From positions 30,436 to 94,435 of the forward strand of contig JAJRVQ010000179.1 of NCBI GenBank assembly GCA_024277255.1: DNA of 64,000 nucleotides. Reading direction: 5' to 3'. The notes below the pieces were generated by a model, which made no database searches, was not told the DNA's origin, and saw only the letters and a program-made list of their open reading frames with translations. The first letter of the stretch is position 1; each line of letters opens with the position of its first letter. Shown here piece after piece: positions 9,725 to 16,778 of this stretch. The DNA comes from Acidobacteriota bacterium. GTDB taxonomy: Bacteria > Acidobacteriota > Thermoanaerobaculia > Multivoradales > SZUA-115. The translations under genes were made by a program, and so were the position numbers.

Positions 9725-10171
9725 TCAGTCGATCACTTTGACGACTTTGACGTCCTTACCGACCGTAGTGGTAGAGGAGACGTAGCCGATTGCTTGGCGG
9801 TCGTTGGCGACGAACTCCAGCACTTGACGTTCCTGGTCGAGTTCCGGTGGGGGTGCGGCGCGACCGGAGAAGATCAGCCGGAGCCAGTAGCTCTGCACCC
9901 GGCGCACCTCTCTGCCGTGGATTGCTTTGCTGAAGCGCTGGCGGGTTCTGTTGTTGGGAACCAGGTCGACCGGAGCGACGGTTCCGGCGTGGTCCCACAG
10001 GGTGTCCTTCTTGAGGAACAACCGCGAAATCTCGGCACGTGACAGCTCGGTGGTCGGGTTCGATGGATGCACCACGACCTTGAAGCCGATTGCCGATTGG
10101 GCTCGGCTCGCGGTGGCGGTCACCGCCAGGGCGAACAGCGAAAAGGCAAGAAATCGTCGAACGTGGTTCAA
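9725..10171 (-). CDS. Small periplasmic PstS-like (PBP-like domain) substrate-binding protein
   Basis: Signal peptide (MNHVRRFLAFSLFALAVTATASRAQS) followed by VVVHPSNPTTELSRAEISRLFLKKDTLWDHAGTVAPVDL...IGYVSSTT, typical of short phosphate-binding-like proteins. Confidence 0.8.
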   Translation of the reverse strand: MNHVRRFLAFSLFALAVTATASRAQSAIGFKVVVHPSNPTTELSRAEISRLFLKKDTLWDHAGTVAPVDLVPNNRTRQRFSKAIHGREVRRVQSYWLRLIFSGRAAPPPELDQERQVLEFVANDRQAIGYVSSTTTVGKDVKVVKVID

Positions 10172-10183
10172 GGACTCTCCTGG

Positions 10184-10342
10184 TTAGAAGCTGAACTGAA
10201 TCCCGACTTGGAATCGGTTGTCGGGGTCGAGAGGTCGCTGCCTCGGAATCTTGGGGTTGCGGCCGGGGATGGAATCGAGGTTGCCGTGCACCACTTCGTA
10301 GGGGGCTTTGACCCGAGTGAGCTTGGTCATCGTCCGGATCAT
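10184..10342 (-). CDS. 52-aa ORF resembling only the C-terminus of an outer-membrane beta-barrel protein (possible remnant)
   Basis: MIRTMTKLTRVKAPYEVVHGNLDSIPGRNPKIPRQRPLDPDNRFQVGIQFSF*; ends in a terminal-Phe strand; ATG overlaps the cheA stop (ATGA). Confidence 0.45.
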   Translation of the reverse strand: MIRTMTKLTRVKAPYEVVHGNLDSIPGRNPKIPRQRPLDPDNRFQVGIQFSF

Positions 10343-12042
10343 GGTGCTGTGGCTTCCATCGGTTTGTGCGGGACGTTGCGGGCGAGTAGACCGGCAACGT
10401 CAAGAATCAGGGCGACTTGGCCGTTGCCGAGGATGGTCGAACCGGTGATGCCGTCCAAGTTTCCGAGGACTCGCTCCAGCGGCTTGAGAATGGCCTGTCT
10501 CTGGCCGCGAATCGCATCCACCACCAGTCCTACTGGGCCGCTCTCGTGATGCACCACCACGACGTTTTCTCGTGCCGGCGGGCTGGCGTCGATGTTGAAG
10601 ATCTTGCGCAGCCGAAGGTAGGGAAGCGTCTCGCCGCGCAGGTCGATCACGCCGGTCGCCCGTTGGTGGGTACTGGTGCGCTCGCTGAACGGCAGCTCCA
10701 CGGATTCGATGATCGAATCCAACGGCAAAATGTACGCCTCTTTTCCCAGATCCACCCGGAAGCCGTCGATCACCGCCAGGGTGAGCGGCAACTGGATCGA
10801 GAAAGTCGTACCTCGGTCACGTTGGCTGTGTACCGTGACGGTGCCGCGCAAAGCCTCGACGTTGCGCCGCACAACATCCATGCCGACACCACGGCCGGAT
10901 AGCCGCGTGATGTCGTGCGCGGTAGAGAAACCCGGATCGAAAATCAGGTTGTCGAGTTTCGAAATGGCCTCGCCGGAGGAGGAATCTTCGGGGGTGAGAA
11001 GGCCGAGTGCCTGGGCGCGAGCCCGAATCCGCTCTCGGTTGAGGCCGGCGCCGTCGTCGGTGAGTTCGATGAGGATCCCGCGGTCGCGGTGGGCGGCGCG
11101 CAAGGTGACATCACCTACCGGGTTCTTGCCTTTCTTGCGACGTACCTCGGGAGTCTCGATACCGTGATCGAGGGCGTTGCGGATCATGTGCATCAACGGG
11201 TCGCGCAGCTGTTCGATGATCGCGGTGTCGACCTCGACTTCGGCGCCTTCGATGGTCAGTTGCGCTTGTTTGCCGTTGCCGCGGGCCAGATCGCGGACAG
11301 TGCGCGCGTGGCGCCGAAAGGAGGGGCCGATGGGCACCATGCGCAGGTCCATGACCGACTGTTGCGAGCTGCGAAAGAGGTGATCGCTCTCGCGATGGAG
11401 TTCGAGCAGTTGCCGGCGGTCGATGGTCGGGTCACTGAGAGCCTGGGTTATCTGGCCGCGGGCGATGCCGATCTCACCGGCCAGGTCGAGCAGGGCGTCG
11501 AGCTTGCCGATGGGGACGCGCAACGACTTCATCTGCTGCTCACTGAGCAGCACCGGCTGAGGGTCGGCGGTTTCCGGCTCAGGGTCGCTGGACGCCGCTG
11601 TCGCATCGCCGGCTTGGTGCGCGGCCGCGCTGAGCAGCGACAGCAGGGCGGGCTGGTCGGGACCGACTTCCTCGCTTCCTTCTTCAGCCCGGGCCAAGAG
11701 GCCGCGCAGGACATCGACGGAGTGGAGCAGCAGGGTAATCAGGCCACCGTCGATTCTCCCGTGGCCGTCACGAACGATTTCCAGCAGGTCTTCGAGTTTG
11801 TGGGCGACTTCGGCGAGAGGAGTGATGCCGAGCATGCCGGCATCTCCCTTCAGGGTGTGAACCAGGCGGAAAATCTCGGCCAGGATCTCGCCGTCTTGAG
11901 GCCGTCTCTCAAGGGTGACAATACCCTCTTCAAGCGCTACGAGGCTCTCTTCCGACTCGGTCAGGAAGAGCTGTAGCAGGGCTTCAAAATCGATTTCCAT
12001 GGCGGCGGTGTCGAGGGGCTGGCTCAGAGGAGCTTGACCCAA
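10339..12042 (-). CDS. cheA: Chemotaxis histidine kinase CheA
   Basis: Hpt (FRLVHTLKGDAGMLGITPLAEVAHKLEDLL), dimerisation (LDLAGEIGIARGQ), HATPase (DPLMHMIRNALDHGIE; GRGVGMDVVRRNVEALRG), C-terminal CheW-like regulatory domain. Confidence 0.96.
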   Translation of the reverse strand: MGQAPLSQPLDTAAMEIDFEALLQLFLTESEESLVALEEGIVTLERRPQDGEILAEIFRLVHTLKGDAGMLGITPLAEVAHKLEDLLEIVRDGHGRIDGGLITLLLHSVDVLRGLLARAEEGSEEVGPDQPALLSLLSAAAHQAGDATAASSDPEPETADPQPVLLSEQQMKSLRVPIGKLDALLDLAGEIGIARGQITQALSDPTIDRRQLLELHRESDHLFRSSQQSVMDLRMVPIGPSFRRHARTVRDLARGNGKQAQLTIEGAEVEVDTAIIEQLRDPLMHMIRNALDHGIETPEVRRKKGKNPVGDVTLRAAHRDRGILIELTDDGAGLNRERIRARAQALGLLTPEDSSSGEAISKLDNLIFDPGFSTAHDITRLSGRGVGMDVVRRNVEALRGTVTVHSQRDRGTTFSIQLPLTLAVIDGFRVDLGKEAYILPLDSIIESVELPFSERTSTHQRATGVIDLRGETLPYLRLRKIFNIDASPPARENVVVVHHESGPVGLVVDAIRGQRQAILKPLERVLGNLDGITGSTILGNGQVALILDVAGLLARNVPHKPMEATAP

Positions 12043-12566
12043 GCAACTCCTTCATCGGTGTGGAAGATCACTTTGCGGCCACGCTGGCCGCCGACGGCTT
12101 GCGCGATGATCGGAATCTCCAGACGGTTGAGAATCTCCCGCGCAATTTCGACGTTGTTTTCGCCGAGATGTGGCCGCGGGCCGTCGAAGGCGGCGATGAT
12201 GCAGGCGCCGCCGAAGATCTTGGCCTGCAGCCGGCGCAGCGACCCACCCAGGGCGATGACGTCGTCGATCAGACGGGCGATCGCCACACTGCCGAAGCGT
12301 GGAGACGAGAGGCCGTTGCCGACCCAGTTGGGCAGCAGATAGTGGTTGAGCCCGCCGACTCGTCGCTCGGGGTCCCACAAGCTCACCGCGACACAGGAGC
12401 CGAGGATGGTGGTGATCGCCGTGGGTGTCGATGAGACGAACAGATGGCCTGCGTGTAGATAGGCCTTCGAGCGGCCGGCGGTGTCCAACGCCGGTTCGCC
12501 TTGCCGCACTTCGACCTGGCCCGGTATCGGCTCCAAACACGGGTCGTGGATCGGGCTGGAGTTCAT
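12024..12566 (-). CDS. cheD: Chemoreceptor glutamine deamidase CheD
   Basis: TTILGSCVAVSLWDPERRVGGLNHYLLP and KIFGGACIIA...GENNVEIAREIL; start at 12566 overlaps upstream stop (ATGA). Confidence 0.93.
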   Translation of the reverse strand: MNSSPIHDPCLEPIPGQVEVRQGEPALDTAGRSKAYLHAGHLFVSSTPTAITTILGSCVAVSLWDPERRVGGLNHYLLPNWVGNGLSSPRFGSVAIARLIDDVIALGGSLRRLQAKIFGGACIIAAFDGPRPHLGENNVEIAREILNRLEIPIIAQAVGGQRGRKVIFHTDEGVAWVKLL

Positions 12567-13360
12567 GCGCTGGCTTCGGCTCTCTGCTTCAGCTGGGTGT
12601 CGAGGTTGAGACAATAGAGCGCCGTCGCCGCCTGGGTTGCGAGGAGGTCGAAGAGTTCACGGTCGAGCGACTCCAAGCGGCCGCCCTTTTGCGACAGCAG
12701 CCGGAAGACGGCGATCAGGCCGATGACCTGGTCGTCGAGCTTGAGCGGTATACAGGCGGTCAGTTCGGTCTCACTGGGCAGCGCCTCGGCCGGCGGATTG
12801 CCGTTGGCGACGTACAGTTCACCGCTGCGGGCGCTGCCGCCGATGAGGCCGTCGCCGATCGGGATCGAGCGGAATCCTTCCTCCTCGAGACCAAACGAAG
12901 AGACCAGCTGTAGCTTCTCGTGCTGATCGATCTCGTAGATGCCGAATTCCTCGGAGCCGATGAGGTTGATGACGATCTCTTGGATCGCGGTGAGGATCTG
13001 CTCGCGGTCGAGCGTGCCGTGAAGGCGATAGCTGGCGACGTAGAGGTTGGCCAGGTCGTTGTTGCGCTGTTCGACCTCGACATACTGCGCCGAGTAGCGT
13101 TGGTTCGCCGCCTCGATCTCAGCCATCTGCTCTTCGAGTTTCACGCGATCTTGCTTGATATGGGCGAGTTCGGCCTCCAGCCCCTCCAGCCGCTTCTGTA
13201 TGGAAGCGCGTTCCTCCTGGAGACGCTGGTTGTCGCTTTCCTGCGTCGCGGTGAGCCGCCTCAGCCGCGTATTCTCGTCGAGCAACTCCTGGATGTACTG
13301 GCGCGTACTTTCGCGCACCTTCTGAACGTAGGCCCCGTGATCTCTGTCTTTGCTTCCCAT
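12563..13360 (-). CDS. Coiled-coil + GAF-domain protein
   Basis: Long N-terminal coiled coil (LLDENTRLRRLTATQESDNQRLQEERASIQKRLEGLEAEL) followed by GAF-like segment (LTAIQEIVINLIGSEEFGIYEID...LLATQAATALYCLNL). Confidence 0.8.
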   Translation of the reverse strand: MGSKDRDHGAYVQKVRESTRQYIQELLDENTRLRRLTATQESDNQRLQEERASIQKRLEGLEAELAHIKQDRVKLEEQMAEIEAANQRYSAQYVEVEQRNNDLANLYVASYRLHGTLDREQILTAIQEIVINLIGSEEFGIYEIDQHEKLQLVSSFGLEEEGFRSIPIGDGLIGGSARSGELYVANGNPPAEALPSETELTACIPLKLDDQVIGLIAVFRLLSQKGGRLESLDRELFDLLATQAATALYCLNLDTQLKQRAEASA

Positions 13361-13387
13361 GGTGGTGATCCCGTCACTGTTCGCCGG

Positions 13388-13756
13388 TCATTCGGCGAGG
13401 TAGTTCTTGACTTTGGTGAGGAGTTCGAGGCTCTTGAACGGCTTGGCGATGTAGTCGCTACAGCCATTGGAATAGCCTTTCTCCATGTTCTCGGCCTCGC
13501 CGCGCGTGGTCACCATGATGATGGGAGTTTCCTTGCTCCCTTCGCTGGCGCGCAGGCGGCGGCAGACTTCGAATCCGTCCATTTTCGGCATCACCACGTC
13601 GAGTAACACCAGATCTGGTTTCTCCGCGGCTGCCACCACCAGAGCCTCTTCGCCATCGGAAGCGCGTACCAGGTCGTAGTCGGCCTTGAGGATCATCTCC
13701 TCCATGAACAAGGTGGTTTTCGAGTCGTCCACCAGAAGAATCTTCGCTTGCGCCAA
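13388..13756 (-). CDS. Stand-alone response regulator receiver (CheY-like)
   Basis: ILLVDDSKTTLFMEEMIL, PDLVLLDVVMPKMDGFEVCRRLR, SDYIAKPFKSLELLTKVKNYL; 122 aa. Confidence 0.95.
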   Translation of the reverse strand: MAQAKILLVDDSKTTLFMEEMILKADYDLVRASDGEEALVVAAAEKPDLVLLDVVMPKMDGFEVCRRLRASEGSKETPIIMVTTRGEAENMEKGYSNGCSDYIAKPFKSLELLTKVKNYLAE

Positions 13757-13909
13757 GATTGGACCTCCTCTTCCCGCTCACCCTTGCAGCCAGGGTGGTA
13801 CTCGTGCTGGACCGGGAGTTACCGGTCAGCGGCTAGGTTTGATCAGAAAAACTTGATGAATATAGTGAAGTCGCCCCGGGTCGAAAATGGACAGACAGGG
13901 ATACAGGTT

Positions 13910-13928
13910 ACTGACACTCTTTGTCAGT
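13910..13928. promoter_or_regulatory. Perfect inverted repeat ACTGACA-N5-TGTCAGT in divergent intergenic region
   Basis: ACTGACActcttTGTCAGT; lies between the minus-strand che operon and the plus-strand GAF operon, flanked by further GACAG motifs. Confidence 0.4.
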
Positions 13929-14260
13929 CGAGTGACAGGTATTAGCGCGTTTCCGCAGCAGATGAGGTCAAGCCGTCGGGATATTCACTACCCACAGCAA
14001 GCCCAGTGCCATCGAAGCCGATGATGTGGACAAATTGCTGTTATCTGGTTTCTGAACAGTTGATTTGGCCGACTGCGTCCCGCCTTCGGGGTTGACCGGC
14101 ACCTCACTGGTTGGCTCCGTTCATAGAGTTGTCGCGTGCGGATTTTGTGTGCGCACTGTGGGAATGCGCAAGGGTCCGCATAGCGAATCGCGTCCGGAAA
14201 TAGTTGTGATAGTCATTGAAGAGAGTAGCCACAATCACTAGACTGCCAGCCTCGATTACG

Positions 14261-15076
14261 ATGGACAACACGCTTCACCGCGGTGAACTCGGTGATCAGG
14301 GTCAGCTTGACGACCCTCGAATGACCGGTACCGAGTTGGTCGACCAGTTGCGAGCGACTCTCGATCGTGCCGCCGAGCTAACCCGGACACTCGAAAGCAA
14401 CCTGCGCTTGTCGCCCCAGAGCGAATCGCAGTCGGCAGGGGAGCGTGTGGATCAGCTGGAGCGCCGGCTGGCGGCTTCGGACTCGGACGTCAAAGAGCTG
14501 GCGATTCGGCTGGTGGAGTCGGAGCACCAAGCAGAGCGGCTGATGAACCTCTACGTGGCGACCTATCAGCTCTACTCCTCCTTGACTCCGGATGAAGTGC
14601 AGGTGTCGATCGCCGAGATCGCGATCAATCTGTTGGGAGCCGAGCGTTTCGTACTCCTCTTGCAGCGGGCGCCCGATCAAGAATGCGAGGTCGCTCTAGC
14701 GGAAGGATTCGACGGACCGGTCGCTTCTCCGTACAGCCACGGGCGGTACCAAGGCGGCGATTCCATGGTCGACTCGACGCTCGCCGATGGCGTTCTGCGT
14801 ACCGGTCCCAGCGGTGACTCGAAGGCTCTGGCGGTGGTGCCGCTGCGCGTGCGCAGCACTCTGGTCGGTGTTCTGGTGATTCTGAAGCTGCTCGATCACA
14901 AGCCGATTCTTGGCGCCGAAGACCGGGATCTGCTGGACGTGCTGTCCGCCCACGCCGCCTCAGCGCTCTTCGCCGCCGGCCTCTTCGAAGCCAAGGATCG
15001 CAAGCTGCGGACATTGGAGAGTCTGATGCAGCTGGTTCGCGGCGGCTCGGGCGAGGCATCGGAGTCACAGCGATGA
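14261..15076 (+). CDS. Coiled-coil + GAF-domain protein
   Basis: LVESEHQAERLMNLYVATYQLYSSLTPDEVQVSIAEIAINLLGAERFVLL; similar layout to the 12563..13360 product. Start uncertain (track uses TTG at 14216; ATG at 14261). Confidence 0.75.
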   Translation: MDNTLHRGELGDQGQLDDPRMTGTELVDQLRATLDRAAELTRTLESNLRLSPQSESQSAGERVDQLERRLAASDSDVKELAIRLVESEHQAERLMNLYVATYQLYSSLTPDEVQVSIAEIAINLLGAERFVLLLQRAPDQECEVALAEGFDGPVASPYSHGRYQGGDSMVDSTLADGVLRTGPSGDSKALAVVPLRVRSTLVGVLVILKLLDHKPILGAEDRDLLDVLSAHAASALFAAGLFEAKDRKLRTLESLMQLVRGGSGEASESQR

Positions 15077-16689
15077 GTATCTCCGGCAATCTCGAAGACG
15101 TCTCGGGCTCCGACGTCATGCAGTTCATCCATCTGGGCCGGCGAACCGGCACGCTGGTCTTGCAGCAGGGCAAGAAGCGGGCGATGGTGGGCTTCTATCG
15201 GGGCAAGTTGATCAGCGCCAGGCGGGATGAGCAGCCGCTGGTGGGAGACTTGTTGGTGCGTCGGGGAGTGCTCGATCCGGAGCGGCTGCAGCGCGCGATT
15301 CGGTTGCAACGTGACGGAGCGGAAAATCGCTCTCTCGGCCAGATTCTACTCGCCCGAGGTGATGTCGATGCCGAGGCTCTGCGCGACGCGGTTTTCGACC
15401 AAATCAAACAGACGATCAACGAGATCGTGCAATGGGACGACGGCAGGTTCGAGTTTGTGGTGGACGACCTGCGGCCGGTGGACGACATTTCGCTCTACCC
15501 CGGCGATGTGCTCGAAAACTCGGATCTCAATACCCAGATGGTCCTGATGGAAGCGGCACGCATCTTTGACGAACGCAACCGGCGCGGTTCGGTGAGCGTC
15601 TCGCCGGTAGGCGAGGCGGCGCTGCTCGCCAGGCCATCCACCATGCGAATGCCGATGAGTGGCTCGGGGACGGCAGTGCTGGAGCCGTTGGTGGCCACTG
15701 CCAGCGCTCTCAGCGCGGCGCCGGCGGAATTAGAGAGGGTCGAGGGCAAGGCGCCCTTTCAACTGACCGGCGATCGGGTTGCCACGGAGATCGCCGAGGT
15801 GCGCGTAGTGACCCTCGACGAGGTCTTCTTCGCTCGCTGTCGCGAGGCGCTGCGCTGGCTCGGCGCTCCTGTTTGTCGGGTAGAACCGCAGTATGCCGGG
15901 GCGGTCGCCGAGGATCGCGCACCGGTCGTGTTGTTCGACTTGCGGCCTGCGGATCGCCGGGTCTCCGATCTGCGTGCCGTCTGTCGCGCATGTCCTGAGT
16001 TCCCGGTCGTCGCTTTGGTCGATGAGGGCTTCCCGCTGGGGGAGGCCTACGGTGCGGGTGCTGTGGCGGCCTTGCCGGCGGACCCGGAGGCGGTGACCGC
16101 TTGCGTCGGCAACCTACTGCACAACTTGCTCGCCGCGCGCGCCAAGCGTCCGATGTCGCAGGTGACGGACAATGAGGCCATGTCGCGGCTGCGCCGGGTT
16201 TTTGGCGACCTGAGGTCTGGATTGATCTCGGCGACGGTGGCGCTCAACTTGATGCACATCATCTCGGAGTCGGTCGAGCGGGCGGTCCTGTTCTTGGTGC
16301 GGCGCAACTGTCTGGCGGCGCTCGGTGCCTTCGGAGAGGCGGCGGGTGGTCGCCCTCTGGCGGAGCTGACGCGCAATTTGCGCATCCAGCTCGACGACGA
16401 TAGCGGGCTGAGTCTGTGCGTGCGAACGGGCGAGGCGCGCTCGTTCAGCTTCGATGAGGTCCGCTTGCCGGCCGGTTTCGCCAAGACGCTGGGGAGGCCT
16501 CGCACCGGCCAGTCGGTCATCTTCCCGATCCTCGGGACGCAGCGGGTGATCGCCGCGATCTACGCCGACAATGGTGGCAGCGCAGAGGCGATCGAGGATA
16601 TCGAGATTCTGGAGTTGGCGGCGGCGCAGGTGGGGATGGCCTTCGAGAATGAGCTCTTGCGCCATCAGCTCGCGGAGTCGGACTCGTAG
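15073..16689 (+). CDS. DUF4388 (PATAN-like) N-terminal + degenerate receiver-like + GAF-like protein
   Basis: SISGNLEDVSGSDVMQFIHLGRRTGTLVLQQGKKRAMVGFYRGKLISARRDEQPLVGDLLVRRGVL is characteristic of DUF4388; middle APVVLFDLRPADRR receiver-like; C-terminal GAF-like. Confidence 0.75.
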   Translation: MSISGNLEDVSGSDVMQFIHLGRRTGTLVLQQGKKRAMVGFYRGKLISARRDEQPLVGDLLVRRGVLDPERLQRAIRLQRDGAENRSLGQILLARGDVDAEALRDAVFDQIKQTINEIVQWDDGRFEFVVDDLRPVDDISLYPGDVLENSDLNTQMVLMEAARIFDERNRRGSVSVSPVGEAALLARPSTMRMPMSGSGTAVLEPLVATASALSAAPAELERVEGKAPFQLTGDRVATEIAEVRVVTLDEVFFARCREALRWLGAPVCRVEPQYAGAVAEDRAPVVLFDLRPADRRVSDLRAVCRACPEFPVVALVDEGFPLGEAYGAGAVAALPADPEAVTACVGNLLHNLLAARAKRPMSQVTDNEAMSRLRRVFGDLRSGLISATVALNLMHIISESVERAVLFLVRRNCLAALGAFGEAAGGRPLAELTRNLRIQLDDDSGLSLCVRTGEARSFSFDEVRLPAGFAKTLGRPRTGQSVIFPILGTQRVIAAIYADNGGSAEAIEDIEILELAAAQVGMAFENELLRHQLAESDS

Positions 16690-16778
16690 ACCAGCCTTCG
16701 CCGAGCGGGGCTCCTCGTCCCCGCGGCACTCCCCGGTCGCCCGCGTGGGCAAGATGATTGCATCGGGTAGCATGTCTT

